Below are positions 1-6,424 of a DNA stretch of 64,000 nucleotides, piece by piece. The notes under the pieces are model-generated. The model saw only the letters and a list, made by a program, of their open reading frames with translations. It had not been told where the DNA came from and did no database searches. Source of the stretch: a virus. The stretch is from positions 1 to 64,000 of the IMG/VR virus record IMGVR_UViG_3300042937_000717. The stretch is one strand, 5' to 3'. A program made the position numbers and the translations under genes. Position 1 is the first letter of the stretch; every line of letters begins with the position of its first letter.

Positions 1-113
1 TTAAATGATGTAAGTGTTGCTCTTGTTTTTTTATATTTAAAGTAATCATATTTGGGATTGGTGAAATGATTCTTGATTCCCAAATATGCTTGATAAGTTT
101 CAAAAGGTGACAT
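1..113 (-). CDS. 59: gp59-like DNA helicase loader, N-terminal part (runs off the window)
   Basis: The ATG at 113 overlaps the TGA of the gp33 gene (ATGA). The visible 37 residues begin MSPFETYQAYLGIKNHF and continue TNPKYDYFKYKKTRAT. This resembles the N-terminus of T4 gp59 (Y-x-x-Y-L-x-I-K-x-H ... KYD-x-x-KY), the protein that loads the gp41 helicase onto gp32-coated single-stranded DNA. T4 also has the order 33-59, which supports the call. Only the first part of the gene is present, so the assignment rests on this short stretch and on synteny. Confidence 0.75.
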   Translation of the reverse strand, partial: MSPFETYQAYLGIKNHFTNPKYDYFKYKKTRATLTSF

Positions 114-427
114 CAGATAGGCAATTTCGCTTTAGAGGTTCTCTTCATAAAGTTAAGACTAATCGCATCATACTTTAGTCTTTCTTTAAGAGGTTTAGAA
201 ACTAGTTTAGTAACCGATTCTACATCAATACCGTTGATTTCACAATAATGACAAATAGCATCAATATAATTGCAGTTTTCTTCTGCAACTATTTTTTCAA
301 TTTCTAAAGCAAACTTGGAAGGAGTAAGAAACTTATCTTCTATTGCTTTTTCTAATTCTTTGTTCGTTTCCGTTTGTTCCATAGATTCTATATTAATTTC
401 TAGAAATGTCTCTAATATATTTGCCAT
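113..427 (-). CDS. 33: late-promoter transcription accessory protein gp33
   Basis: This 104-residue protein resembles T4 gp33, the small coactivator that tethers RNA polymerase to the gp45 clamp for late transcription. The segment around residues 44-95 (IEKIVAEENCNYIDAICHY, then CEINGIDVESVTK and KPLKERLKYDAISLNFM) aligns by eye with T4 gp33 residues containing MSYLEATTAFLEENSIPE and IIEKIQSEAIDENLL. The N-terminus is acidic. The gene is preceded by a good early promoter (449-477) and followed by a gp59-like gene with an ATGA overlap, as in T4. The many NATAAATA late boxes in the window fit a phage using gp33/gp55-type late transcription. Confidence 0.85.
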   Translation of the reverse strand: MANILETFLEINIESMEQTETNKELEKAIEDKFLTPSKFALEIEKIVAEENCNYIDAICHYCEINGIDVESVTKLVSKPLKERLKYDAISLNFMKRTSKAKLPI

Positions 428-448
428 AATTTAAGAGTAATAATATGT

Positions 449-477
449 ATTATAAAATAAAATAATCGTTTAGTCAA
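449..477 (-). promoter_or_regulatory. sigma70-like early promoter for gene 33
   Basis: Reading the minus strand, TTGACT (472-477), a 17-bp spacer and TATAAT (449-454) lie just upstream of the gp33 start at 427. The -35 box overlaps the stop codon of the exonuclease gene. The match to the host housekeeping-sigma consensus is 5/6 and 6/6. Confidence 0.75.
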
Positions 478-1151
478 GCAGACATTAGTTCAAGTTTATC
501 ATTCACAAACTTTTTAATATATTCCACAACAAGTTTCATATATTTGTTCAGGTCTCTCTCTTCATAAACAACACATTCACCATTTTCACACGCCATAATA
601 ATTACAAGTTTTTTAACTTTAATATCTGTCATCTCGTAAAGTGCCATTCCATAGAACATAGCCTGAACGAAATAATTCTCAATCCAATCTCTTGGTTTTG
701 GTTTTTTAGAAGTCTTAAAGTCTATGATGGCAAGTTCTCCATCAAACTCGGCAATACAGTCAGTAGTACCGGCAACACCAAGTTGTTTACTATATAGAGC
801 TCCTTCCAGACAGTAGATATTATTAATCCTATTCAGTTCTGATTTTGCAATCTTAAAAAGAAAATCTGATATGGGTTGAACCGGAGGAAGGTCTCTATTG
901 TAAAGATAGTTCTCAACCAGGGTGTGCATATCAGTTCCACGACTGGTTGCTGCCTTGGTGATTTTATCTGCCTCTTCTACACCAACTCTCTTACGCCACT
1001 TGACAAAGATTTCCTTATTAAAATGACTGGTTACCGAAGTGATGGAGACCAACTTCAGCAGTTGGTCCTCATCTGGCACAGAATAATATCGGACTCCATC
1101 AATCGTTTCTCTTTCAAGTTGAGGAAGTACATTATCAAGATGATTAAACAT
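474..1151 (-). CDS. PD-(D/E)XK exonuclease (RecB/Cas4-like fold)
   Basis: The 225-residue protein has the ordered motifs of the PD-(D/E)XK nuclease superfamily: RGTDMH at 71-76, a metal-binding Asp in GTTDCIAEFDG (D131), D144-F-K-T-S-K, and QAMFYGMAL near 163-171. Enzymes of this type cut or degrade DNA, and in cyanophages such proteins are usually annotated as exonucleases, probably acting in recombination or host DNA breakdown. The start overlaps the PhoH stop by one base (TAATG), so the two are translationally coupled. The specific substrate cannot be read from sequence. Confidence 0.8.
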   Translation of the reverse strand: MFNHLDNVLPQLERETIDGVRYYSVPDEDQLLKLVSITSVTSHFNKEIFVKWRKRVGVEEADKITKAATSRGTDMHTLVENYLYNRDLPPVQPISDFLFKIAKSELNRINNIYCLEGALYSKQLGVAGTTDCIAEFDGELAIIDFKTSKKPKPRDWIENYFVQAMFYGMALYEMTDIKVKKLVIIMACENGECVVYEERDLNKYMKLVVEYIKKFVNDKLELMSA

Positions 1152-1903
1152 TAAAAACCTGCTTCTAGTTTAGCAATAATGTATTCTTTGACAAGTCCGG
1201 AACGAACAATATCATCTACACCAAACTCAATTATATCAAAAGATGGCATTTTACGCAATACTGTCATAAAATCAACGATTCCATTACGCTCATTTGTTTT
1301 TTGAAGGTCACTCTGAGACGCATCTCCACAGAACATAATCTTTGAGTTCTCACCAACACGAGTGATAATAGAATCTAGTTCGTGATATGACATATTTTGG
1401 AACTCATCCACAATAATAATAGAATTATCAAGCGTGGTTCCTCTGAGGAATGAAGTACTCCAGAACTTAATGGTTTCTTGAGACTTAAGATTGCCATAAA
1501 GCATCTCAAATTCAACATCATTTGAAAGTTGGAACATATACTTCACCATATTCTTATAAGGAATCTGGTAAATATCCGACTTGTCATCATAAGAACCGGG
1601 AAGAAATCCAATTTCTCTTGTGGCAACTAATGACCTAACAAGATAGATTTTTTCAAAAGGTGTTTTTTCATCTAAGACTTCACGAAGAGCATTATAAAGG
1701 GTGATAAAAGTTTTACCAGTACCGGCACACCCGTAGGCAACTAAATGTTTTTGATTGGCATAAGAATCAAAAAGTTTCTTTTGATTTTCGGTAAGTGGAT
1801 CAATATCTACTAGATATTCACCACTTAACGGTTTTTTACGCTTTGCTTGACGAGTAGTAAGATCAACACCGATTGGTTGCTCTGCTCTTTTTCTTCTTGC
1901 CAT
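1151..1903 (-). CDS. phoH: PhoH-like P-loop ATPase
   Basis: This 250-residue protein has Walker A GCAGTGKT (58-65), Walker B IIIVDEFQN (162-170) and a sensor-like FCGDASQSD, the arrangement of the PhoH family. Before the ATPase domain lies a basic N-terminal tail of about 25 residues. PhoH genes are common cyanophage auxiliary genes. The family is linked to phosphate stress in bacteria and resembles helicase-type RNA/DNA-dependent ATPases, but its role in phages is unsettled. It is co-transcribed with the exonuclease downstream. Confidence 0.9.
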   Translation of the reverse strand: MARRKRAEQPIGVDLTTRQAKRKKPLSGEYLVDIDPLTENQKKLFDSYANQKHLVAYGCAGTGKTFITLYNALREVLDEKTPFEKIYLVRSLVATREIGFLPGSYDDKSDIYQIPYKNMVKYMFQLSNDVEFEMLYGNLKSQETIKFWSTSFLRGTTLDNSIIIVDEFQNMSYHELDSIITRVGENSKIMFCGDASQSDLQKTNERNGIVDFMTVLRKMPSFDIIEFGVDDIVRSGLVKEYIIAKLEAGF

Positions 1904-1909
1904 AAGTGT

Positions 1910-2152
1910 TTAGAGTTTTTGTACTTTTGATCCGGGCATCTTTTGGGCACGACCTAGGACATCGTTCCACGAAGGGTGCTTGGAGGTTAGTTTATTCCGC
2001 CAATCACCTACTTCACCAACATTCATTTGTGTTGGAATAAGTGGTTTGATGTGAGGATTTTCTTTGAGATATGGGTCTTTGTCCGCCATATACATCCATT
2101 TCTCAAAGATTTCACCCGTTTCCGTATTCTCAAATCTATAAGTAGGGCACAT
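1910..2152 (-). CDS. small protein of unknown function
   Basis: The product is 80 residues, beginning MCPTYRFENTETGEIFEKWM and ending in a basic PGSKVQKL tail. The first 20 residues recall the start of FmdB-type zinc-ribbon proteins (xPTYxF...GEIFE), but the CxxC pairs of that family are absent, so I do not assign it. It lies 6 bp upstream of phoH and appears to be in the same transcription unit. Confidence 0.7.
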   Translation of the reverse strand: MCPTYRFENTETGEIFEKWMYMADKDPYLKENPHIKPLIPTQMNVGEVGDWRNKLTSKHPSWNDVLGRAQKMPGSKVQKL

Positions 2153-2188
2153 AAGTTATAATAATTTACAAAAATATTTAGGGGTATA

Positions 2189-2923
2189 TTAATTTATTTT
2201 TTTTCTTTCTTCCCATCTTTTTCTATTTGCTTCACCTATTTTTCTTTTATGTTCTTCGCTCATTTTTTTACCTTTATTAGGAGATGTTCTACCTTTTGCC
2301 GTTTCTTTTAATTTTTGTTTATGTTCTTCACTTCTATTTTTTGCATATTCGCTCAGTTTTCTTCGATGTTCTTCACTGAAAGGATCCATTTTTTTACCTC
2401 TATTCCAAGAACAAGAACTATTTCCCGTATTTGCTTCACTTATTTTTTGTTTATGTTCTTCACTCATTTCTTTTCCATACATAGGATTATTTTTACCAGT
2501 CTTTGATGCACTTAATTTTTTTCTAGTTTCTTCACTACAAACTCTATTTTTACTTGCTTTACTTAATTTTTTTCTAGTTTCATCTTTACATTTTCTACCT
2601 TTACTAAGTTCTCCAATTTTTTTTCTAGTCTCCTCAGAATGTTTATATCCACACATTCCCTCACCACCATCAGTTCTATTATGAAGAATACCAGTTCCTA
2701 AATCTAGTCTACCAAAGACAGCAATCATATACTTCTCGTGCTTGAACGCTTCTTCCTCTGTTATGTTTTGTTTCAGGAAGATTATTCTGGATTTATCTTT
2801 AGGAGCATTAACCCCCTTTAATCTTTTTCTATAAACCCTATCACCATTTCCCTTACCGACATAATAAGGAGTTCTATCTTCACGCAAATAAGCATAAGTA
2901 TAAAATCTGTTAAGATTTACCAT
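2189..2923 (-). CDS. GIY-YIG homing endonuclease with NUMOD3 repeats
   Basis: The 244-residue protein starts with a GIY-YIG nuclease core: FYTYAYLREDRTPYYVGKGNGDR (Y-x-Y ... YYVGKG, catalytic-type R after GKG) and an E in the KHEKYMI helix. From about residue 92 it has a string of NUMOD3-type DNA-binding repeats (GYKHSEETRKKIGE, SEEHKQKISEA, NRGKKM). This is the architecture of free-standing Seg-type phage homing endonucleases. It sits between thyX and the phoH group with its own late promoter inside an inverted repeat, and it looks like an inserted mobile gene. Confidence 0.85.
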   Translation of the reverse strand: MVNLNRFYTYAYLREDRTPYYVGKGNGDRVYRKRLKGVNAPKDKSRIIFLKQNITEEEAFKHEKYMIAVFGRLDLGTGILHNRTDGGEGMCGYKHSEETRKKIGELSKGRKCKDETRKKLSKASKNRVCSEETRKKLSASKTGKNNPMYGKEMSEEHKQKISEANTGNSSCSWNRGKKMDPFSEEHRRKLSEYAKNRSEEHKQKLKETAKGRTSPNKGKKMSEEHKRKIGEANRKRWEERKKIN

Positions 2924-2934
2924 AACTGCTCTTT

Positions 2935-3002
2935 AGTTGACTGCATTAATATTTATAAGGGAGAAGTTTAACCTCTCCCACCTGTAGAGATTGCAGTCAA
3001 CT
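2935..3002 (-). promoter_or_regulatory. inverted repeat enclosing a late promoter, upstream of the GIY-YIG gene
   Basis: AGTTGACTGCA (2935-2945) is perfectly complementary to TGCAGTCAACT (2992-3002), an 11-bp stem. Inside lies a second stem, GGGAGA/TCTCCC (2959-2964 with 2974-2979). On the minus strand a consensus late box TATAAATA (2950-2957) sits between the two arms. The outer stem ends one base before AAAGAG, the likely Shine-Dalgarno, five bases from the ATG. Confidence 0.7.
2950..2957 (-). promoter_or_regulatory. T4-type late promoter box TATAAATA
   Basis: This is an exact match to the T4 late consensus on the minus strand, 27 bases upstream of the GIY-YIG start codon. Transcription from it would begin near 2944, inside the inverted repeat. 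Confidence 0.7.
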
Positions 3003-3027
3003 TCAGGCATTTTTATTTAGGTTTTGT

Positions 3028-3783
3028 TTAAGGTGAAAGTTTTGCTTTTCTAAGCCTCTTTTCCTCATAATAACTGAAGATTTCAGGAACCCATTCTTTC
3101 ATTACAGGAACCATTCCTTCACAGAGAGCCTGAATTTCTACCTGAGCATCCAGTTTAGCACGAAGGTCAAGAAAGTGAAGTGCGGCACGAAGAGAGAATG
3201 AAACTACAAAGTTCTGGCGGATATTCTGAGGAAGATAATCACGGAGATGTTCCTCTGCCATACCACGCTGTTCGTAACCCTCAGCATACCTCTCAGATGC
3301 TGCCAGACAGAACTTTAACTGCCTTTCGTAGTCTTCCCTAGTCCACTCATACTTGTGCCCTTTACGGTCCAGGTAGAGACCTTCTGGACGCACATAATAA
3401 ACTTCTTCAGGTTTCAGTTCACCCTTGGCAACTTTAAGTACACGACGACCGGTATAACGCTGCGACTGAACATCAAAACTTACACCAACACGATGAGTTC
3501 GTGCCTGTACGATGACATTATGAACGAATCCAACACAGTCCAGAGAAATGGCAGGGTGCTCCAGCGGTCCCCAGTGCCCTCTTTCATTTGCCAGGAGTTG
3601 TTCAATCACCCACTTACCACAGTCCTTCTCACTTGGAGGAAACTTAGTATGAATGGGGTCTTCACTATAATCATTCTTACCTCCCTGATAAACCAGAGTT
3701 TGAGGAAGTTGTGTCTGACGAAGCATCACAACTTTCATATGTTGGTCAAGTTCAAGAAGGTCTTTTGCTTTAATTGGTTTCAT
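3028..3783 (-). CDS. thyX: flavin-dependent thymidylate synthase ThyX
   Basis: The 251-residue protein carries the ThyX signature in a variant form, R95-T-H-R-VGV-S-FDVQ-S-Q-R-Y110 (family pattern RHRxxSxxxxSxRY), and conserved FAD/dUMP-site segments such as NERGHWGPLEH and LPQNIRQNF. It methylates dUMP to dTMP using methylene-tetrahydrofolate and FAD, supplying dTTP for phage DNA synthesis. The ATG overlaps the stop of a 54-aa gene upstream (ATGA). It is driven by the early promoter at 4113-4141. Confidence 0.95.
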   Translation of the reverse strand: MKPIKAKDLLELDQHMKVVMLRQTQLPQTLVYQGGKNDYSEDPIHTKFPPSEKDCGKWVIEQLLANERGHWGPLEHPAISLDCVGFVHNVIVQARTHRVGVSFDVQSQRYTGRRVLKVAKGELKPEEVYYVRPEGLYLDRKGHKYEWTREDYERQLKFCLAASERYAEGYEQRGMAEEHLRDYLPQNIRQNFVVSFSLRAALHFLDLRAKLDAQVEIQALCEGMVPVMKEWVPEIFSYYEEKRLRKAKLSP

Positions 3784-3944
3784 TTTCCAAATCCTTTTGA
3801 TGTTTTTGCTTCTAGTTCCGCAAGTTCTTCTTTTACAACTCGCAGTTGTGATTTCATTTGCTTAAGTTGTTCATCGGAATATAGGTGGTCCTGCCTAATC
3901 AATCTTTCCAACAATTTTACAAGTTTTTTTGCTCTTAAAGACAT
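3780..3944 (-). CDS. small Lys/Glu-rich helical protein, unknown function
   Basis: A 54-residue reading frame begins MSLRAKKLVKLLERLIRQD and ends AKTSKGFGK. It is highly charged with heptad-like hydrophobic spacing, suggesting one or two amphipathic helices. The stop overlaps the thyX start (ATGA), which is why I accept it despite its size. Function unknown. Confidence 0.65.
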   Translation of the reverse strand: MSLRAKKLVKLLERLIRQDHLYSDEQLKQMKSQLRVVKEELAELEAKTSKGFGK

Positions 3945-3947
3945 TAG

Positions 3948-4091
3948 TTAAAAAACCTCATCATAGTCAACTTCTTCTGGACGAATATCATCATACTTAT
4001 ATTGCTGAGTATCTGGATATACTTCTGCCTTGAGTGCGTCCAAGAGCAGTTCCATATTCCGAATAATTAATTTAAGTTTGTCCTTATCCAT
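3948..4091 (-). CDS. small acidic protein, unknown function
   Basis: A 47-residue frame runs from MDKDKLKLIIRNMELLLDAL to an acidic tail EEVDYDEVF. It is the first gene after the early promoter at 4113-4141, with a leader of about 15 bases, and ends three bases before the next start. Function unknown. Confidence 0.65.
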   Translation of the reverse strand: MDKDKLKLIIRNMELLLDALKAEVYPDTQQYKYDDIRPEEVDYDEVF

Positions 4092-4112
4092 TTAGATTAA
4101 TATTCTGTTTTG

Positions 4113-4141
4113 ATTATACAAAAAAAGAGAGGACTTGTCAA
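4113..4141 (-). promoter_or_regulatory. consensus sigma70-like early promoter for the thyX unit
   Basis: Minus-strand TTGACA (4136-4141), 17-bp spacer, TATAAT (4113-4118), a perfect consensus. The -35 hexamer lies in the loop of the terminator hairpin of the preceding unit. Confidence 0.85.
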
Positions 4142-4151
4142 TCCTCTCTTT
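4124..4151 (-). terminator. intrinsic terminator overlapping the thyX-unit promoter
   Basis: AAAGAGAGGA (4124-4133) pairs with TCCTCTCTTT (4142-4151), a perfect 10-bp stem with an 8-base loop. On the minus strand it runs into seven U residues. It lies 10 bases after the stop of the 28-aa gene at 4161. Confidence 0.85.
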
Positions 4152-4160
4152 AGAAAAATA

Positions 4161-4247
4161 TCACTTATAAAGCCACTGAATATACATTGATAAAATAATA
4201 GTCAAAAGAACTATTCCGGCACTCATTGAGACTATGAGATTTGCCAT
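4161..4247 (-). CDS. 28-aa single-pass membrane micropeptide
   Basis: The frame MANLIVSMSAGIVLLTIILSMYIQWLYK is almost entirely one hydrophobic transmembrane helix. Its ATG overlaps the stop of the preceding 32-aa gene by one base (TAATG), and a terminator follows directly. Both support a real gene. Function unknown. Confidence 0.6.
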   Translation of the reverse strand: MANLIVSMSAGIVLLTIILSMYIQWLYK

Positions 4248-4345
4248 TATTTTGCTCCGATTAGTTGTGCTAATTGTGCTAAATGACGACGCTGTTCTTT
4301 TTGTTTTTGTTCTTTGATAAGTTGTAGGAAGTTGAGTTTTTTCAT
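4247..4345 (-). CDS. 32-aa Gln/Lys-rich peptide
   Basis: The frame begins MKKLNFLQLIKEQKQKEQRR and ends in HLAQLAQLIGAK, probably a single basic amphipathic helix. It overlaps both neighbours (ATGA upstream, TAATG downstream), so it is likely translated in series with the DUF4278-type peptide. Function unknown. Confidence 0.6.
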   Translation of the reverse strand: MKKLNFLQLIKEQKQKEQRRHLAQLAQLIGAK

Positions 4346-4479
4346 CACTTCGCCTCCTTTACAAACTTAACCCCACGATAAGTCTCATTATACTGTTGGG
4401 GTTGCTGTTGCGCCTGCTGTTGTTGCTGGCGACGAACTTCGGTGTCATAAGAGACACCACGATATACGACTTGTGACAT
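4345..4479 (-). CDS. DUF4278-like short peptide downstream of a candidate glutamine-II riboswitch
   Basis: This 44-residue peptide has two copies of a Y-R-G-V-x-(Y/F) motif (VVYRGVSYDTE near residue 4 and ETYRGVKFVKE near residue 32) around a Gln-rich linker. The YRGVxY motif is typical of the DUF4278 family, small peptides in cyanobacteria and cyanophages. It follows the structured RNA at 4511-4612 with an AGGAG Shine-Dalgarno. That arrangement is the one expected for a 'Downstream-peptide' gene under glutamine control. Biochemical function unknown. Confidence 0.75.
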   Translation of the reverse strand: MSQVVYRGVSYDTEVRRQQQQQAQQQPQQYNETYRGVKFVKEAK

Positions 4480-4510
4480 TAGGTTTTCTCCTTAGTTTTT
4501 AGGTTAAAGA

Positions 4511-4612
4511 GCGTTCCTTCAGTCGGCGTTTGCGTTCGCTATTTGCGAATAGCGAATGAACGATCCGTTCCGCGTCGGCTTACTTCCGTCTGGATTATTC
4601 CAGATGAACGAT
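4511..4612 (-). promoter_or_regulatory. candidate glutamine-II / Downstream-peptide riboswitch
   Basis: On the minus strand the RNA starts ATCGTTCATC, forms a TCTGGA/TCCAGA hairpin (4599-4604 with 4589-4594) and continues directly into GACGGAAGTA (4581-4590). It ends in CTGAAGGAACGC (to 4511), whose GAACG can pair with the initial CGTTC. Between lies an extra 9-bp hairpin TTCGCTATT/AATAGCGAA (4535-4543 with 4548-4556) and a second copy of ATCGTTCAT. As I recall it, the glnA/Downstream-peptide motif has CGUUCAUC, GACGGAAGUAGG and GAAGGAACGC in this order. The short YRGV peptide gene downstream fits. The long middle arm is a departure from the compact consensus. Confidence 0.7.
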
Positions 4613-4619
4613 ACAATAT

Positions 4620-4648
4620 ATATTACCACAAAATCAAAAAAGTAGCAA
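4620..4648 (-). promoter_or_regulatory. possible promoter of the riboswitch unit
   Basis: Minus-strand TTGCTA (4643-4648), 17-bp spacer, TAATAT (4620-4625). Transcription would start near 4613, at the first base of the riboswitch. Each hexamer matches consensus in four positions, so this is tentative, but the placement is right. Confidence 0.45.
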
Positions 4649-4678
4649 CCGATACTAAAAATGTATCAGTACGCTACT
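4636..4678 (-). terminator. intrinsic terminator after the 117-aa gene
   Basis: AGTAGC/GCTACT (4641-4646 with 4673-4678) encloses an inner stem GATAC/GTATC (4651-4655 with 4663-4667). On the minus strand the structure is followed by a run of U residues. It separates the leftward unit ending at 4738 from the riboswitch unit. Confidence 0.65.
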
Positions 4679-4737
4679 GTTTTAAAAACCTTAAGGAGCA
4701 AAAATTTTGGGGGAATTTTTTTGCCCGATATGGGAAA

Positions 4738-5091
4738 TCACTTTCTCTTTTTCTTTTCGGGTGCTCTGTATCCCCAAATCTTAGGAGACACTCTTCCATA
4801 TCCCCAATCAATTTTTGTAACTACATCTGGGCCGAACTTATCATAATACATATCAAAGATTTTAACTCTTGTACCACGACACAAATCCATATAAGAGTTT
4901 CCCTTTAATGTATAAGATACGATATATGCATCATTAGGAAAAGAAGGATCTTTAACCTGAGCAAGTGATGCGTTTTCAATCAGAATCTCACACCCATAAC
5001 GAGGAGGAATATCTTTCTTTTCTTCCGGAGTCCATTCCATAGTAGTTTTCTCCTCGGTGATATTGCTTTCTACATTACGAACTCTACTCAC
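4738..5091 (-). CDS. conserved-type hypothetical protein
   Basis: I choose the GTG at 5091, which overlaps the upstream stop (GTGA) and is preceded by GGGGAGGT, a strong Shine-Dalgarno. That gives 117 residues. A second start, ATG at 5040 with its own AGGAG, would give 100. The core (PPRYGCEILIENASLAQV ... DLCRGTRVKIFDMYYDKFG) looks like a small beta-rich domain with a basic tail EKKKRK. No family recognised. Confidence 0.75.
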   Translation of the reverse strand: MSRVRNVESNITEEKTTMEWTPEEKKDIPPRYGCEILIENASLAQVKDPSFPNDAYIVSYTLKGNSYMDLCRGTRVKIFDMYYDKFGPDVVTKIDWGYGRVSPKIWGYRAPEKKKRK

Positions 5092-5669
5092 GAACGACCT
5101 CCCCACACAATTTCTGGATATGCCTGAGCAACAATTTCTTTTGTAATCTTATATTTAGTTTGAAGTTTCTTATCCTTTACTAGGCATAGAATTTCTGCCT
5201 CTAGAGGATGAAGACCCTCCAGTACATTAATAAACATTGTTTCTCTACGAAGAGAACTCAGTCCATCATTTCCACCTCTTACAAAATTATAAAATCTAGT
5301 GTACTCTTTACGAATTGAAGAAAATCCTTGGTCTTGAGAACCAAGTGAATTAGAACCCATTTCACTCATTTTACCCACGGCATCTTCTATTTTTTCACTT
5401 AGAGTTCCGCTGAATGAATTTTGCTCCCCAACACTTGAGTATGGAACAATTCCTTCTGGAAGAGCAGATATTACGCTCTCATCAAAGTTCCAAATAAAAA
5501 TTGCTTTGAGTGATGGATCTGCATATTTTTTCAGAATCTCAACTTTTTTAATGTTGGTCCTCTGCTTGGATACAAGATTTAAAATCTCAAATACAAAAGG
5601 ATTTGCCGGTAAATCTTCGTTTACTGAGGCGGTTGTTTTTGGTTTTGCTTTTGCCTTTGTCGCTGTCAT
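5088..5669 (-). CDS. conserved cyanophage protein (DUF6433-like), unknown function
   Basis: The 193-residue protein has a low-complexity Lys/Ala/Thr N-terminus and then a helical domain with characteristic segments NPFVFEILNLVSKQR, ADPSLKAIFIWNFDESV, LPEGIVPY, FYNFVRGGNDGLSSLRRE and LEGLHPLEAEILCLVKDK. I recall this pattern from a cyanomyovirus family of unknown function, named DUF6433 as best I can remember. It is translationally coupled to the gene at 4738. No catalytic motif is evident. Confidence 0.75.
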   Translation of the reverse strand: MTATKAKAKPKTTASVNEDLPANPFVFEILNLVSKQRTNIKKVEILKKYADPSLKAIFIWNFDESVISALPEGIVPYSSVGEQNSFSGTLSEKIEDAVGKMSEMGSNSLGSQDQGFSSIRKEYTRFYNFVRGGNDGLSSLRRETMFINVLEGLHPLEAEILCLVKDKKLQTKYKITKEIVAQAYPEIVWGGRS

Positions 5670-5711
5670 AATTGTTTAATATGTAATTATAATTGTAATG
5701 ATATTTAGAGT

Positions 5712-5957
5712 TTATTCTTCATCGTCGTCAAGATCTTCATCTCCATCATCAAAATATCCTGGCTCAAATCTTACAGAAACAATTTCTTCATCAATAAGAT
5801 CTCCGTCCTTATTATAAAACTCCGGATGATAGGCAATTTGCTTTGGTCCTTCCTGATGAGTCATCATATATTCTCTACTGACCCAACCTAACAATAGACC
5901 CATTACAAAAAATAGTACGGTTAAGAATGAACCTATAACTAAACTAGTTGCCAACAT
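5712..5957 (-). CDS. small membrane protein with acidic cytoplasmic tail
   Basis: The 81-residue protein has one N-terminal transmembrane segment (about residues 4-25, LVIGSFLTVLFFVMGLLLGWV) followed by a soluble domain and a very acidic C-terminus (DDGDEDLDDDEE). An AGGAG Shine-Dalgarno lies 9 bases before the ATG. Function unknown. Confidence 0.7.
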   Translation of the reverse strand: MLATSLVIGSFLTVLFFVMGLLLGWVSREYMMTHQEGPKQIAYHPEFYNKDGDLIDEEIVSVRFEPGYFDDGDEDLDDDEE

Positions 5958-5975
5958 TTTTGTTCTCCTGGGAAA

Positions 5976-6152
5976 CTACTCGACTTTCCTTGACTTTATC
6001 GAAAATTCAAGATAGATGGTTACTTCTCGTTTGAAAAAGGAAATTATCTTCTCGAATATAAGATGAAAAAGTTTAGGTTGTTTTCTTTTTCCTCCAGTAA
6101 GTATAAGTTCTACACCACGATTGGGTGTTATGCTATTATTTATGTCTGGCAT
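5976..6152 (-). CDS. 58-aa basic protein, unknown function
   Basis: The frame starts MPDINNSITPNRGVELILT, continues GGKRKQPKLFHLIFEKI and ends FSIKSRKVE. The start overlaps the glutaredoxin stop by one base (TAATG). It fills what would otherwise be a 190-base gap, with the next gene's Shine-Dalgarno immediately downstream. Rich in Lys/Arg with a short amphipathic helix. No family recognised. Confidence 0.65.
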   Translation of the reverse strand: MPDINNSITPNRGVELILTGGKRKQPKLFHLIFEKIISFFKREVTIYLEFSIKSRKVE

Positions 6153-6388
6153 TATACAATCTGTTGTTCCTTCAGAAATTTAACAGTATCAGTACATCCG
6201 CCAAGTTTTTTATCATCACAAATAACTTGTGGGAATGTAGAACCTTCCCCAAACTCCGCATAGAACTCTTGTTTAGTGAAGTCATCTCCCAAATTATACA
6301 CCACAAAGTTCTTTCCTGTCAACTCTAGTACCTGTTTGACTTTATAGCAATATGGGCAATCATTCTTAGTATATACGGCAAAGTTCAT
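6152..6388 (-). CDS. grx: glutaredoxin
   Basis: This 78-residue protein has the dithiol active site C11-P-Y-C14, the conserved TFPQV cis-Pro segment (residues 51-55) and the GGCTD motif near residue 64, all typical of a minimal glutaredoxin fold. It reduces disulfides using glutathione. In T4-like phages such proteins serve as electron donors to ribonucleotide reductase. A GAGGA Shine-Dalgarno lies upstream of the ATG. Confidence 0.93.
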   Translation of the reverse strand: MNFAVYTKNDCPYCYKVKQVLELTGKNFVVYNLGDDFTKQEFYAEFGEGSTFPQVICDDKKLGGCTDTVKFLKEQQIV

Positions 6389-6424
6389 TTTATTTTCCTC
6401 TTTAGTAAGTATATTTAATTTATA

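Noticed and set aside
1910-2152. FmdB-type zinc ribbon
   Set aside because: Only the first few residues resemble FmdB, and the required CxxC pairs are missing.
2935-3002. tRNA or tmRNA-like fold
   Set aside because: There is a long outer stem and an inner hairpin but no T-loop GTTCRA sequence, no D-arm and no anticodon arm. Promoter-in-hairpin explains it better.
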